A stretch of 64,000 bases of DNA, taken from positions 248,001 to 312,000 of the forward strand of contig NZ_JABBJF010000004.1 of assembly GCF_014218705.1 (NCBI RefSeq), given 5' to 3'. Below the pieces are notes generated by a model. That model was not told the DNA's origin, ran no database searches, and saw only the letters and a list, made by a program, of their open reading frames with translations. The stretch is from Kluyvera sichuanensis (GTDB taxonomy: Bacteria; Pseudomonadota; Gammaproteobacteria; Enterobacterales; Enterobacteriaceae). Positions 9,828-21,243 of this stretch are shown here, one piece after another; within the stretch, counting starts at the first letter, position 1, and each line of letters begins with the position of its first letter. The translations under genes and the position numbers were made by a program.

Positions 9828-10766
9828 ATGAACACATTTATTCTCCCTAAAATACAGAATCTGGTGGTCTTTCAGGAAGTGATCCGTAGTGGTTCTATTG
9901 GTTCTGCAGCAAAAGAGCTGGGGTTAACGCAGCCTGCAGTCAGTAAAATCATAAGCGATATTGAAACTTACTTTGGTGCCGAGCTTATCGTTCGCAAGAA
10001 TACCGGCGTCACGCTGACTCACCCAGGCCAGGTGCTGCTCTCCTGGTCGGAATCCATCACCCGTGAGATGACCAACATGGTGAATGAGATGAACAGCATG
10101 ACCGACGATGCGGCCGTAGACGTCTCATTCGGCTTTCCGTCGCTGATTGGCTTCACCTTTATGTCTGACATGATTCAAAAATTTAAAGAGGTGTTCCCGA
10201 AGGTACAGATCTCAATGTTCGAAGCACAGCTCTCCTCGTTCCTGCCCGCCCTGCGCGATGGTCGCCTGGATTTCGCGATTGGCACTTTAAGCGATGAGAT
10301 GAAGCTGCAGGACCTGCACGTTGAGCCGCTTTTCGAGTCAGAGTTTGTGGTGGTGGCAAACAAATCCCGAACATGCAGCGGTAACCCCACGCTGGCTTCG
10401 CTGAAAGACGCACAGTGGGTGTTACCACAAACTAATATGGGCTACTACAGCGAACTGCTTATTACGCTACAACGAAATGGCATCAGCATTGAAAACATTG
10501 TTAAGACCGACTCGGTGGTCACTATTTATAATCTTGTTCTCAATGCCGATTTTCTGACGGTAATTCCTTGCGATATGACCGCACCTTTTGGCTCAGACCA
10601 GTTTATTACGCTCGAGGTTGAAGAAGTACTTCCCGTGGCGCGCTACGCCGCCGTGTGGTCAAAGAATTATCGAATAAAAAAAGCCGCATCAATTCTGGTG
10701 CAATTAGCAAAGGAATACTCGGCCTGCAATGGACGCAGGCAAAAACAAATAATGAATATTAAATAA
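9828..10766 (+). CDS. tdcA: TdcA, LysR-family activator of the tdc operon
   Basis: This 312-residue LysR-type protein begins MNTFILPKIQNLVVFQEVI as in E. coli TdcA and has the same length. The winged helix-turn-helix spans residues 8-65 (SAAKELGLTQPAVSKIISDI) and the effector domain about 95-295. It activates its own operon for anaerobic use of threonine and serine. It is the first gene of the operon, with the CRP site immediately upstream, and tdcB follows after 99 bases. No defects are visible. Confidence 0.97.
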   Translation: MNTFILPKIQNLVVFQEVIRSGSIGSAAKELGLTQPAVSKIISDIETYFGAELIVRKNTGVTLTHPGQVLLSWSESITREMTNMVNEMNSMTDDAAVDVSFGFPSLIGFTFMSDMIQKFKEVFPKVQISMFEAQLSSFLPALRDGRLDFAIGTLSDEMKLQDLHVEPLFESEFVVVANKSRTCSGNPTLASLKDAQWVLPQTNMGYYSELLITLQRNGISIENIVKTDSVVTIYNLVLNADFLTVIPCDMTAPFGSDQFITLEVEEVLPVARYAAVWSKNYRIKKAASILVQLAKEYSACNGRRQKQIMNIK

Positions 10767-10865
10767 CCCAGTAGTTTTAAAAGCCCATTACAAATACCAC
10801 CGATCTATTTATCGGTCAGTGGTGACGGACATCTATTACCCTAATACTTAGGTTATGAGGTTATC

Positions 10866-11855
10866 ATGCATATTACATACGATCTCCCGGTTGCAATTGA
10901 AGATATTATTGAAGCCAAAAAACGCCTCGCAGGTAAAATTTATAAAACCGGTATGCCGCGCTCAAACTATTTTAGTGAGCAATGCAAAGGCGATATCTTC
11001 CTGAAGTTCGAAAATATGCAACGTACGGGTTCGTTTAAAATCCGTGGCGCCTTTAATAAACTCAGCTCCCTGACCGAAGCCGAAAGACGTAAAGGCGTGG
11101 TGGCCTGCTCGGCGGGCAACCATGCGCAGGGCGTTTCACTCTCCTGCGCCATGCTGGGCATTGACGGCAAAGTGGTGATGCCAAAAGGCGCGCCGAAATC
11201 TAAAGTGGCCGCCACCTGCGACTACTCTGCGGAAGTGGTTCTGCACGGCGATAACTTCAACGATACCATCGCCAAGGTAAGCGAAATTGTTGAAATGGAA
11301 GGCCGTATTTTTATCCCTCCGTATGACGACCCGAAAGTGATTGCCGGGCAAGGCACCATTGGTCTGGAAATTCTCGAAGACCTCTATGATGTCGATAACG
11401 TGATTGTGCCCATCGGCGGCGGCGGTTTAATTGCCGGTATTGCTATCGCCATTAAATCAATTAACCCAACGATTAAAGTGATCGGCGTTCAATCGGAAAA
11501 CGTTCACGGCATGGCTGCCTCTTACTATGCCGGAAATATAACCACGCACCGAACGACCGGCACCCTGGCAGACGGCTGTGACGTCTCTCGCCCGGGTAAT
11601 TTAACCTATGAAATCGTTCGTGACCTCGTCGATGATATTGTGCTGGTCAACGAAGATGAAATTCGTAAAAGCATGATCGCCCTTATTCAGCGTAATAAAG
11701 TCGTTACCGAAGGTGCTGGTGCCCTGGCCTGTGCGGCATTATTAAGCGGCAAATTAGATAGCTATATCCAAAACAGAAAAACGGTCAGCATTATTTCTGG
11801 CGGGAATATCGACTTATCTCGCGTATCACAAATTACCGGTTTAGTTGACGCTTAA
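10866..11855 (+). CDS. tdcB: Catabolic threonine dehydratase (ammonia-lyase)
   Basis: This 329-residue PLP enzyme converts L-threonine to 2-oxobutyrate and ammonia, and L-serine to pyruvate. The PLP lysine lies in [12 protein letters not shown], the phosphate-binding loop is [10 protein letters not shown], and the C-terminal [15 protein letters not shown] matches TdcB. It lacks the C-terminal ACT regulatory domains of biosynthetic IlvA, as expected for the AMP-activated catabolic form. The sequence is nearly colinear with E. coli TdcB. It lies between tdcA and tdcC in the standard order. Confidence 0.98.
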   Translation: MHITYDLPVAIEDIIEAKKRLAGKIYKTGMPRSNYFSEQCKGDIFLKFENMQRTGSFKIRGAFNKLSSLTEAERRKGVVACSAGNHAQGVSLSCAMLGIDGKVVMPKGAPKSKVAATCDYSAEVVLHGDNFNDTIAKVSEIVEMEGRIFIPPYDDPKVIAGQGTIGLEILEDLYDVDNVIVPIGGGGLIAGIAIAIKSINPTIKVIGVQSENVHGMAASYYAGNITTHRTTGTLADGCDVSRPGNLTYEIVRDLVDDIVLVNEDEIRKSMIALIQRNKVVTEGAGALACAALLSGKLDSYIQNRKTVSIISGGNIDLSRVSQITGLVDA

Positions 11856-11883
11856 TTCTACTATTACACTTCGCTGAGGATAG

Positions 11884-13218
<1,335 letters not shown>

Positions 13219-13244
13219 TCTGTAAGCTCAGGATGAGTCGTAAA

Positions 13245-14453
13245 ATGAATGAATTCCCGGTCGTATTAGTGATTAACTGTGGATCATCTTCAATTAAGTT
13301 TTCAGTACTGGATGCAACCAACTGCGATGTATTAATGGCGGGTATTGCTGATGGTATTAATACTGAAAATGCGTTCTTATCCGTAAATGGAGGTGAGCCA
13401 GCTACGCTGGCTCACCACAGCTACGAAGGCGCATTAAAGGCGATTGCCTTTGAACTCGAAAAGCGTGATTTAAATGACAGCATGGCCTTAATTGGCCACC
13501 GTATTGCCCACGGCGGAAATATCTTTACTGAATCTGCCATTATTACTGATGAAGTCATCGAGAATATCCGCAGAGTATCCCCGCTGGCCCCGCTGCATAA
13601 TTACGCCAACCTCAGCGGTATTGAGTCTGCCCAGCAACTGTTCCCAGGCGTCACGCAGGTGGCGGTATTTGATACCAGCTTCCACCAGACGCTGCCGCCA
13701 GAAGCCTATCTCTACGGTCTGCCGTGGAAATATTTTGAAGAGCTGGGCGTACGCCGTTACGGCTTCCACGGCACGTCGCATCGCTACGTCTCTCAGCGCG
13801 CCCATGACCTGCTTAGCCTGCCAGAGCAGGACTCCGGCCTGGTGGTTGCTCACCTCGGTAACGGTGCATCTATCTGTGCGGTGCGTAACGGTCAGAGCGT
13901 GGATACCTCTATGGGTATGACCCCGCTCGAAGGGCTGATGATGGGCACCCGCAGCGGTGACGTGGACTTCGGCGCTATGGCCTGGGTTGCCAGTGAAACC
14001 CAGCAGACGCTCGCTGACCTGGAGCGCGTGGTGAATAAGGAGTCTGGTCTGCTCGGCATTTCCGGCCTCTCCTCTGACCTGCGGGTGCTGGAAAAAGCAT
14101 GGCATGAAGGGCATGAACGCGCCCAGCTGGCGATCAAAACCTTCGTCCATCGTATCGCCCGCCATATTGCCGGGCACGCGGCTTCGCTGCATCGCCTCGA
14201 TGGGATTATTTTCACCGGCGGTATTGGTGAGAACTCGGTTTTAATTCGCCGCCTGGTGATTGAGCACCTCGCCGTGCTGGGGGTGAATATCGACAGCGAG
14301 CGAAATAATTTACCGAACGCCTACGGCGAGCGAATTATTTCCACCCACGATGCCCGCGTGGTGTGCAGCGTTATTCCAACCAATGAAGAAAAGATGATTG
14401 CCCTCGATGCGATTCATTTAGGCGAAATTAGCGCCAGCGTCGAATACGCGTAA
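13245..14453 (+). CDS. tdcD: Propionate/acetate kinase
   Basis: This 402-residue acetokinase-family enzyme makes ATP from propionyl phosphate at the end of threonine fermentation. Signatures are [15 protein letters not shown] at the N-terminus, [25 protein letters not shown] and FTGGIGENS. The ATG at 13245 ([13 protein letters not shown]) was chosen over the in-frame ATG four codons upstream. It has AGGATGAG seven bases before it and matches the E. coli start. The gene is immediately downstream of tdcC. Confidence 0.97.
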   Translation: MNEFPVVLVINCGSSSIKFSVLDATNCDVLMAGIADGINTENAFLSVNGGEPATLAHHSYEGALKAIAFELEKRDLNDSMALIGHRIAHGGNIFTESAIITDEVIENIRRVSPLAPLHNYANLSGIESAQQLFPGVTQVAVFDTSFHQTLPPEAYLYGLPWKYFEELGVRRYGFHGTSHRYVSQRAHDLLSLPEQDSGLVVAHLGNGASICAVRNGQSVDTSMGMTPLEGLMMGTRSGDVDFGAMAWVASETQQTLADLERVVNKESGLLGISGLSSDLRVLEKAWHEGHERAQLAIKTFVHRIARHIAGHAASLHRLDGIIFTGGIGENSVLIRRLVIEHLAVLGVNIDSERNNLPNAYGERIISTHDARVVCSVIPTNEEKMIALDAIHLGEISASVEYA

Positions 14454-14482
14454 TTAACGGTTAGTCAGCAGAGAGAATATCC

Positions 14483-16777
14483 ATGAAGGTAAATATCGAT
14501 ACCGGCGATAAGCTGTACGCCGAAGCATGGCAGGGATTTAACGGCACGGACTGGAAAGAGAGTATTAACGTCCGCGATTTTATTCAGCATAACTACACGC
14601 CGTATGAAGGCGATGAATCCTTCCTTGCTGAAGCGACATCGGCCACCCTCGCCCTCTGGGAGAAGGTGATGGCGGGCATTCGCATCGAGAACGCCACGCA
14701 CGCACCGGTCGACTTCGATACCAATATTGCCACCACCATTACCGCTCACGACGCGGGCTATATCGACCAGAGTCTGGAAAAGATCGTCGGCCTGCAAACC
14801 GACAAGCCGCTGAAGCGCGCGCTGCACCCTTACGGCGGCGTCAACATGATCAAAAGCTCGTTCGATGCCTACGGTCGTGAGATGGACCCGAACTTCGAAT
14901 ATCTGTTTACCGAGCTGCGTAAAACCCACAACCAGGGCGTGTTTGATGCCTACTCCCCGGACATGCTGCGCTGCCGCAAATCCGGCGTGCTGACCGGTCT
15001 GCCGGACGGCTATGGCCGTGGGCGTATCATCGGCGACTACCGCCGCGTGGCGCTGTACGGCATTCAGTATCTGGTACGCGAACGCGAACAGCAGTTCGCC
15101 GACCTCCAGTCCAACCTGCAACGCGGTGAGAACCTCGAAGCGACCATTCGCCTGCGCGAAGAGCTGTCGGAGCACCGCCGCGCGCTGCTGCAAATGCAGG
15201 AGATGGCGGCGAAGTACGGCTGCGATATCTCCCGCCCGGCGCGTAACGCCCAGGAAGCGGTGCAGTGGCTCTACTTTGCCTATCTCGCCGCGGTGAAATC
15301 ACAGAACGGCGGCGCGATGTCGCTCGGCCGTACCGCGTCGTTCCTCGACGTCTATATTGAGCGCGATTTTAAAGCCGGCTTGCTGACCGAGCAGCAGGCG
15401 CAGGAGCTGATTGACCACTTCATTATGAAGATTCGCATGGTGCGCTTCCTGCGTACGCCGGAGTTCGACACCCTGTTCTCCGGCGACCCTATCTGGGCGA
15501 CCGAAGTGATCGGCGGGATGGGAATGGACGGGCGCACGCTGGTCACTAAGAACGCGTTCCGCTATCTGCATACCCTGCACACCATGGGGCCAGCGCCGGA
15601 GCCGAACCTGACGGTGCTGTGGTCAGAAGCGCTGCCGGTGGCCTTTAAAAAGTACGCCGCCCAGGTGTCTATCGTCACCTCCTCGCTGCAGTACGAGAAC
15701 GACGATCTGATGCGCGCCGACTTCAACAGCGACGATTACGCCATTGCCTGCTGCGTGAGCCCGATGGTCATCGGTAAGCAGATGCAGTTCTTCGGCGCGC
15801 GCGCCAACCTCGCCAAAACGTTGCTGTACGCAATTAACGGCGGCGTGGATGAGAAGCTGAAGATTCAGGTCGGCCCGAAAACGGCACCGCTGATGGATGA
15901 GGTCCTCGACTACGATACGGTGATGGAGAGCCTCGACCACTTTATGGATTGGCTGGCGGTGCAGTACATCAGTGCGCTGAACATCATCCACTTCATGCAC
16001 GATAAATACAGCTACGAAGCCTCGCTGATGGCGCTGCACGACCGCGACGTTTATCGCACCATGGCCTGCGGCATTGCCGGGCTGTCGGTGGCAGCGGATT
16101 CCCTTTCGGCTATCAAATACGCGCAGGTAAAACCGGTGCGCGACCATACCGGGCTGGCGGTCGATTTCGTGATTGAAGGGGAGTATCCGCAGTACGGCAA
16201 CAACGATGAGCGCGTGGACAGCATTGCCTGCGATTTGGTTGAGCGCTTTATGAAGAAAATTCAGGTGCTGCCAACCTATCGCGACGCCGTGCCAACGCAG
16301 TCCATTCTGACCATCACCTCTAACGTGGTGTACGGCCAGAAAACCGGTAACACCCCTGATGGTCGCCGCGGCGGCACGCCGTTTGCACCAGGGGCGAACC
16401 CGATGCACGGCCGCGATCGCAAAGGCGCCGTCGCCTCGCTGACTTCAGTGGCGAAACTGCCGTTCACCTATGCCAAAGATGGGATCTCCTACACCTTCTC
16501 TATCGTACCGGCGGCGCTGGGCAAAGAGGATGCCGTACGGAAAACCAACCTGGTGGGGCTGCTCGACGGTTACTTCCACCACGAAGCACACGTCGAGGGT
16601 GGGCAGCATCTGAACGTTAACGTGCTGAACCGGGAGATGCTGCTGGATGCCATTCAGCATCCGGAGAACTATCCGAACCTGACGATCCGTGTTTCTGGCT
16701 ACGCGGTGCGCTTTAACGCGCTGACCCGCGAGCAGCAGCAGGATGTGATTTCGCGGACGTTCACCCAGGCGCTGTAA
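14483..16777 (+). CDS. tdcE: 2-ketobutyrate formate-lyase / pyruvate formate-lyase 4
   Basis: This 764-residue glycyl-radical enzyme cleaves 2-oxobutyrate or pyruvate to propionyl- or acetyl-CoA plus formate. The tandem cysteines lie in [12 protein letters not shown]. The glycyl-radical loop is [19 protein letters not shown] near the C-terminus, with the radical on the Gly of SGYAV. Length and sequence match E. coli TdcE. It needs the PFL activase, which is not in this window. It is the last tdc gene here: the deaminase-like tdcF and serine dehydratase tdcG of E. coli do not follow. Confidence 0.98.
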   Translation: MKVNIDTGDKLYAEAWQGFNGTDWKESINVRDFIQHNYTPYEGDESFLAEATSATLALWEKVMAGIRIENATHAPVDFDTNIATTITAHDAGYIDQSLEKIVGLQTDKPLKRALHPYGGVNMIKSSFDAYGREMDPNFEYLFTELRKTHNQGVFDAYSPDMLRCRKSGVLTGLPDGYGRGRIIGDYRRVALYGIQYLVREREQQFADLQSNLQRGENLEATIRLREELSEHRRALLQMQEMAAKYGCDISRPARNAQEAVQWLYFAYLAAVKSQNGGAMSLGRTASFLDVYIERDFKAGLLTEQQAQELIDHFIMKIRMVRFLRTPEFDTLFSGDPIWATEVIGGMGMDGRTLVTKNAFRYLHTLHTMGPAPEPNLTVLWSEALPVAFKKYAAQVSIVTSSLQYENDDLMRADFNSDDYAIACCVSPMVIGKQMQFFGARANLAKTLLYAINGGVDEKLKIQVGPKTAPLMDEVLDYDTVMESLDHFMDWLAVQYISALNIIHFMHDKYSYEASLMALHDRDVYRTMACGIAGLSVAADSLSAIKYAQVKPVRDHTGLAVDFVIEGEYPQYGNNDERVDSIACDLVERFMKKIQVLPTYRDAVPTQSILTITSNVVYGQKTGNTPDGRRGGTPFAPGANPMHGRDRKGAVASLTSVAKLPFTYAKDGISYTFSIVPAALGKEDAVRKTNLVGLLDGYFHHEAHVEGGQHLNVNVLNREMLLDAIQHPENYPNLTIRVSGYAVRFNALTREQQQDVISRTFTQAL

Positions 16778-16804
16778 CGCTGGAAGCCCCGTGAAATAGC
16801 ATGG

Positions 16805-16830
16805 CTGGCCGCGCGGCAACATGCGGCCAG
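16805..16830 (+). repeat. Stem-loop after tdcE
   Basis: CTGGCCGC (16805-16812) and GCGGCCAG (16823-16830) are perfect 8-bp inverted arms with a 10-base loop. There is no T-run, so it is more likely an RNA-stabilising stem or processing site than a terminator. Confidence 0.55.
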
Positions 16831-16875
16831 TTAAGCGATGTGTTGTTGACAAAAAAGTGTGTTTGTCTCTCCTTT

Positions 16876-16900
16876 GGTGCACAGTTGTGCACCTTTTTTT
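16876..16900 (+). terminator. Rho-independent terminator of the tdc operon
   Basis: GGTGCACA (16876-16883) and TGTGCACC (16886-16893) form an 8-bp perfect stem around a GT loop, followed by seven T residues. It ends the tdc transcript before the next locus. Confidence 0.9.
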
Positions 16901-17007
16901 GTTTTGGCGGTTAGCGGTTTAATCATGGGTCAACTTTCTATCTCAAGTCTCTGATAGATCTGCCGATACCTTTATAAAATAATGATGCACTTGAGGCACA
17001 AACTGAA

Positions 17008-17967
17008 ATGAATAAAAAAGCGCTACTCCTACTTCCCGCCTTCGTTTTAGCGGGATGTGGGGACGATACTATTGAATGTTCATCCGACATCAGCACCCAA
17101 ACATTAGTAGAGCTATTACAAAAATTCGCACTTGAACAAACGGCCCCTGAATCCGTTGCACCGTCTTCAGTGACAAATGCAATGAAACGATCCTCGCTGG
17201 AAAAAGTCATTTTTACCGTATCTAACATTATTACGACCAGCAAAGACCCAAATAGTACATTAAGAACATGTTCAGCTACTGTCAGTCTGAAAATTGATGC
17301 TAATGAGTACAATGATCTCAGTGATTTTTACAGCAAAAATTACCAACGAAACTTTGATAAAACGATGGAGAGCTACAACCTGGAACAGAATGCCAATACT
17401 TTTTCAACAAAAATTGACTACACCGTTCAGCCGACGGACGACAAAAAAACAGTATTTGTAAAGTCAGTAGCCAATAACGGTGCCTCCGCAGGAGCCGCAT
17501 TTATCTCCACGCTATCAATAATGCAGCCAATTGTTGAGCAGGAAAAAGTTCAGCGCGCAAAACAGCAACAGGCTCTTGCCGAACAGCAGGCTGAGCAAGC
17601 AGCTAAAAAAGAACAATTAAAACAGCAAACACAAACGCAAGTGCAAAACGTACAGTCTGAAACTCCTGCAACCCCACAATCTCAGCCAGTAGCTCAAACA
17701 GCAGCGCCATCACAACAGGAACTAACGGTAAATGAAGCCCGTGAACGCTTTATGGAAGCCGATAGAAACCTAAGTACAACCTGGCATGAACTTGGTCAGT
17801 CAAGACAAAAAGCGTTGCTGCCTGAGCAAAGACAGTGGATAAGAAATAAAGAATCAATTTGCGGAAAAATTTCACTTAAGGGTTCGGATACAGACATCAT
17901 CAGAATGTTCCAATGCCAGTACGACATGACACAGCAAAGAGTATCTCAGCTTGTCGCCGCAAAATAA
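17008..17967 (+). CDS. Lipoprotein with C-terminal LprI/DUF1311-like domain
   Basis: This 319-residue predicted lipoprotein has a signal with lipobox VLAGC (Cys17). Residues ~20-160 form an uncharacterised domain, and ~180-250 form a Gln/Ala-rich low-complexity linker (QQALAEQQAEQAAKKEQLKQ). Residues ~245-315 carry a domain with the LysM-inhibitor LprI/DUF1311 pattern: a repeated Arg/Trp/Cys framework including RQWIRNKESICG and MFQCQYDMTQQR. LprI-type domains inhibit lysozyme in some bacteria; whether this one does is inference. It is the first of three lipoprotein genes ahead of the TerD/srf gene train and may be part of that locus, but a ~650-base gap follows. Confidence 0.75.
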   Translation: MNKKALLLLPAFVLAGCGDDTIECSSDISTQTLVELLQKFALEQTAPESVAPSSVTNAMKRSSLEKVIFTVSNIITTSKDPNSTLRTCSATVSLKIDANEYNDLSDFYSKNYQRNFDKTMESYNLEQNANTFSTKIDYTVQPTDDKKTVFVKSVANNGASAGAAFISTLSIMQPIVEQEKVQRAKQQQALAEQQAEQAAKKEQLKQQTQTQVQNVQSETPATPQSQPVAQTAAPSQQELTVNEARERFMEADRNLSTTWHELGQSRQKALLPEQRQWIRNKESICGKISLKGSDTDIIRMFQCQYDMTQQRVSQLVAAK

Positions 17968-18050
17968 AAATACGGAATGCCTGGTGTCGTAATAAATCAA
18001 CATCCAGGCATGTACGGTGACAATTCACCTCTTCACCACAGATGCATAAC

Positions 18051-18128
18051 GGGAGGTGCACTATTTTCAAAAAAAAACTCAAAATACTTAACGTCAAAAA
18101 CAAAGCTGAATATATGAATGCACCTCCC
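18051..18128. repeat. Widely spaced 10-bp inverted repeat
   Basis: GGGAGGTGCA (18051-18060) and TGCACCTCCC (18119-18128) are perfect complements 58 bases apart, and the second arm is followed by ATTTTT. An RNA of this region could fold into a large hairpin with a terminator-like end. Function unknown. Confidence 0.5.
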
Positions 18129-18180
18129 ATTTTTGGTGTTTTTGTTAAATTGCATTTGATTTTTGACGCAGATCAATCTA

Positions 18181-18304
18181 TATAATCAATACCTTAACTG
18201 CAAGCATAAACAATCGTGTAGAGTTAAGATAAATTCACGCCGTGAATAACAAGATATACTTCAGTAAAATTTTATGTTTGTGAGAGGGACACCCTCCTTT
18301 TTAT
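18181..18304 (+). ncRNA. Possible small RNA (promoter -10 to terminator-like hairpin)
   Basis: TATAAT at 18181-18186 is a perfect -10 hexamer, but no well-spaced -35 box is clear. About 100 bases downstream GAGGG (18284-18288) pairs with CCCTC (18292-18296) across a 3-base loop and is followed by CTTTTTA. A transcript of ~110 nt between them has no open frame of note. This is a weak, sequence-only proposal. Confidence 0.25.
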
Positions 18305-18625
18305 GCCTTTACCGGTGATTTATCACGAGTACGCTGTGATAAACCCAACAATATCGGCCTGAACTCACATCACAAATGATAAATAAAAAATTCACATTGA
18401 AAAAAAACAAATAATTCATTTCATTATTGTTTTCGTGCAGATAGTAACGCATGGGTATTAATCCCAAGCTTATTATTAGGCTCTTTTGCGATAATAAAAT
18501 ATATATTTTTAACTTTTTTAAAATGCAGGATTTTGTTTCAACTAATTCAAAACATCACTTGCTTAAATTTTATTCATAATGATGCTTTTTTATTGTTACT
18601 TAATTCATTTGTTAAGGAAAAAATA

Positions 18626-19363
18626 GTGAACGCTTTTAACCGAAATACAGCATGCTTGTTAATCTCCGTAACGCTGTTGCTGAGTGGCTGTGCCAATACT
18701 GGCAGTTCTCTGCTATCCGGGACAAAACCCGATCCTCGACTGAACACCACTGAACAGGCCAAATTTTTTAGCGCATCAGGTGCACAGGGCTGTGGTACAG
18801 GCGCGGTAGCAGGCGCAGTGCTGGGAGCGTTAGTCGGCGCTCTCGCTGGTGACGGTAAAAAAGCGCTGGCTGGTGCCGCAATCGGTGGAGCAGCCGGGTG
18901 TGCAGCTGGTATGACAGCCAACTACTATCTTGATGGCCTGAAAAAAGATTATGCAACAACCGCAGATCGCCTTCAGGCAATGAATACAGATATCAATAAA
19001 GATACTGTGGCAGTGGATAAATCAACCTTCGCGATGAAACAAGTTATCAACGATAACCAGGCAACCTTAACGCGTATCAGCATTGAAAAGGATAAGGCCG
19101 GGTTTGATAAAGCCAGCGCCAAGACCCAGCTAGCCCAAATTGATGCCAACATCGGCAAAATGAAAGAAACGATGAAAGGCATGAAGGACAAAGATGCCGC
19201 CTATAAAACTGCCTTACAGGGACAGACAGCCACGACCGATGCTGACAAGGCTAAGCTTGCTAGCCTGAACAAAGAATACGCAACCCTGAATAGCAAAATT
19301 GCCGACCTGGAAAAAGAGACTAACGACCTGTACGAACAGCGCCAGGCCATTTCTCTGGGATAA
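18626..19363 (+). CDS. Lipoprotein with glycine-zipper segment and coiled coil
   Basis: The protein has 245 residues when started at the GTG at 18626, which has AAGGAA eight bases upstream and puts a signal peptide (LLISVTLLLSGC) at the N-terminus with the lipid Cys near residue 22. An ATG 31 codons upstream would place a long unrelated extension before the signal. Residues ~50-95 form a glycine-zipper region (GAVLGALVGALAGDGKKALA), typical of small outer-membrane or membrane-inserting lipoproteins. The remainder is a long charged coiled coil. No enzyme motif is present. It probably anchors or spans the periplasm and could serve the adjacent TerD/srf locus; that link is inferred only from position. 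Confidence 0.75.
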   Translation: MNAFNRNTACLLISVTLLLSGCANTGSSLLSGTKPDPRLNTTEQAKFFSASGAQGCGTGAVAGAVLGALVGALAGDGKKALAGAAIGGAAGCAAGMTANYYLDGLKKDYATTADRLQAMNTDINKDTVAVDKSTFAMKQVINDNQATLTRISIEKDKAGFDKASAKTQLAQIDANIGKMKETMKGMKDKDAAYKTALQGQTATTDADKAKLASLNKEYATLNSKIADLEKETNDLYEQRQAISLG

Positions 19364-19372
19364 CAGCAATTA

Positions 19373-19425
19373 ACCGACATCTATATCGGTTTTTTAGTAG
19401 ACGGCTTATCGATATTAAGCCGTCT
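19373..19425 (+). terminator. Two consecutive terminator-like stems
   Basis: ACCGA (19373-19377) pairs with TCGGT (19386-19390), followed by TTTTT. Then AGACGGCTTA (19399-19408) pairs perfectly with TAAGCCGTCT (19416-19425). Together they separate the two lipoprotein genes. Confidence 0.7.
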
Positions 19426-19453
19426 TAATTTGACGCTATTCATGGACTATTCG

Positions 19454-19936
19454 ATGAGAAAATACTTACTTCTCGCAGCTATCGTACTGACGGGTTGCAC
19501 TACTTCACCTCAGGACTGCGACTTACATGCACAAGATCCAAGTTTCTTAACCAAGCTAAGCTGCGCAACGTCTGGCGGCTATCGCCAACAGGTCGATCAA
19601 AAAGAACAGCAAGTTCGACTCAGCCAATATCAAAACGAGTCAGCTAAGCAGCAGCAAACTTATACCCAAAATCGACAGCAAGATCTGGATAAAAAGTTGG
19701 CCGATGAGCGGGCCAGGTTAAATAAAGTGCAATCCGATCTGTCACAAACCCTCGCACAGGTTAAGTCCAGCAAACTGAAAAGCAGTGAACGCCAGAAAGA
19801 AATACAGCGTTTGCAGGATCTGCAGAAGCAGTCGCAGAAGGCCAGCAGCGCCAGTGAAATTACAGCAATTGAGAAAAAAGTCGCGGATGCCAGACAGCAT
19901 ATAAAAGTCCTGGAGGAAGCAAACACCGTTAACTAA
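19454..19936 (+). CDS. Small coiled-coil lipoprotein
   Basis: The protein has 160 residues from the ATG at 19454 (MRKYLLLAAIVLTGCTTS), giving a compact lipoprotein signal with lipobox VLTGC. In-frame ATGs at 19430 and 19442 would only lengthen the n-region; none has a strong ribosome site. Two cysteines follow near the mature N-terminus (QDCD, LSCAT). Residues ~45-160 are almost wholly a Gln/Lys/Glu-rich coiled coil. It resembles the preceding lipoprotein in design though not in sequence. Function unknown. It ends just before the TerD-like gene, behind its own terminator. Confidence 0.72.
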   Translation: MRKYLLLAAIVLTGCTTSPQDCDLHAQDPSFLTKLSCATSGGYRQQVDQKEQQVRLSQYQNESAKQQQTYTQNRQQDLDKKLADERARLNKVQSDLSQTLAQVKSSKLKSSERQKEIQRLQDLQKQSQKASSASEITAIEKKVADARQHIKVLEEANTVN

Positions 19937-19939
19937 AGG

Positions 19940-19976
19940 TGAAATGCGAGTGGCTCTAAAACATAGGCCACTTTTC
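19940..19976 (+). terminator. Terminator after the coiled-coil lipoprotein gene
   Basis: AGTGGC (19949-19954) pairs with GCCACT (19967-19972), the 3' arm running into TTTT. An outer GTGAA/TTCAC pairing extends the stem. Confidence 0.65.
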
Positions 19977-20050
19977 ACTGACGGCCTGACCCTGACTATG
20001 CGTGCTGGAAAACCCGCCGCTACTATTTCACAACAACAACGATTCTGGTT

Positions 20051-21193
20051 ATGCAACGACTAACAACAGCTGCACCAATTGATGACGCAACACTGGCTAT
20101 CTATGAAGAAACGGTTGCCCTCATACACCGTCATCTTCCGCCATCTCTTGGGCTGCTCTTTGCCACTGCTCGCCGTAATTCAGAAGGACAACTGGAATGG
20201 TGGACTGCGCGCCAGGGTCTGGCACAGACGTTCTCTGCACTTAGCGAAGCTGAACAGGCTTCCGTACAAGCAAAACGTCTGCAGTATCAAGAGATCTTAG
20301 CGGGGTTCATCAGCCAATTGACCGCTCAAGGCGATGAGCACTCAGCGCATACACTGCAAACGCTATTAACGAATTCACGCGATCTCAACTGCTATAGCGT
20401 GGGCGGAGAACCCGTGTTAATCAACTGGGCCATCGTGAAACAAGAGGCTCTTTCTCCTCTCCCTACGACGGTAATTCCCTCGCTATGGCGACGTTTTCTC
20501 CCCTGGCTATTACTGCTACTCCTTTTAATACTGCTCGCCTGTACCTACTGGTGGTGGTCAAAGCATCGCGCTCCCATTCCACAGGTGCCTGCTTCCGTTG
20601 CCGCTCCTGTTATCGCTCCCACCAGCACTGAATTAACTCAGGATAATCCCACTATTAGCCTGGTGAAACGAAAGGACTTTGGCCGCATTAAGGTCAACCT
20701 GACCTGGCAGCAAGGCAATCAAAAAGAGCCTATCGACCTCGATATCGCGGCCTTTATTCGCCTTAAAAACGGAAAAATTGGCGGTGCAGAAGCCCTTAGT
20801 AAATATCTCGGCAGCTACGACAAACCACCGTACATGATGCTGCAAGAGGATCTACGCGAAGGTAATGACCAGGATGGAGAATGGCTTTTCATCAACGGCA
20901 GCCACTGGCAAGACATCGATGAGGTACTGGTTTACAGCTTCATCTATGGCGGAACGGATAACTGGAAAGGCACAAATGCCACCATCACTATCTATGTTCC
21001 CGATCAGCCGCCGATAACATCTACGCTCACGGATGGCAATCAGCGCAATAACGTAGCGGCCATCGCACGACTCAAAAACATTGATGGCGATATTAAAGTG
21101 GAGCGTCTGGACAGTTTTTATCCTAACAGGGAGTCGCTAGCCAAACAGTATGGCTGGGATTTTACCTGGACGCCTGGCGCGAGCAAGAATTAG
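20051..21193 (+). CDS. Single-span membrane protein with C-terminal TerD-like domain
   Basis: This 380-residue protein has three parts. The N-terminal ~140 residues are helical and cytoplasmic. A Leu-rich membrane span lies at about 150-172 (FLPWLLLLLLLILLACTYWW). The C-terminal ~175 residues have the TerD/TerZ-family pattern: hydrophobic strand KVNLTW, then DLDIAAFIRLKNGK, an EWLFING segment, and a WDFTW closing motif. TerD domains bind calcium and belong to tellurite/stress-resistance assemblies. Here the domain is attached to the membrane and probably faces the periplasm, which is unusual. It precedes srfA by 50 bases and is probably the first gene of the srf gene train. The ribosome site at 20051 is weak. 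Confidence 0.72.
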   Translation: MQRLTTAAPIDDATLAIYEETVALIHRHLPPSLGLLFATARRNSEGQLEWWTARQGLAQTFSALSEAEQASVQAKRLQYQEILAGFISQLTAQGDEHSAHTLQTLLTNSRDLNCYSVGGEPVLINWAIVKQEALSPLPTTVIPSLWRRFLPWLLLLLLLILLACTYWWWSKHRAPIPQVPASVAAPVIAPTSTELTQDNPTISLVKRKDFGRIKVNLTWQQGNQKEPIDLDIAAFIRLKNGKIGGAEALSKYLGSYDKPPYMMLQEDLREGNDQDGEWLFINGSHWQDIDEVLVYSFIYGGTDNWKGTNATITIYVPDQPPITSTLTDGNQRNNVAAIARLKNIDGDIKVERLDSFYPNRESLAKQYGWDFTWTPGASKN

Positions 21194-21243
21194 CCTGCAT
21201 GACTGCGGCTTTTATTAAACCATAGCCTTCAAAGGGTTAGATA

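Larger units (their letters stand above)
17968..18625. other. Gene-free interval rich in inverted repeats
   Basis: No credible protein gene is present. The interval holds an ATGCCTGG/CCAGGCAT stem (17977-17984 and 18004-18011) just after the lipoprotein stop and a long-range 10-bp inverted repeat (18051/18119). It also holds a TATAAT box at 18181 and the dyad TTCACG-C-CGTGAA near 18234-18247. A terminator-like hairpin lies at 18284-18304, and a TTTATCAC/GTGATAAA repeat at 18319-18326 and 18336-18343. The last ~250 bases are AT-rich and should include the promoter of the next lipoprotein gene. Confidence 0.6.
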
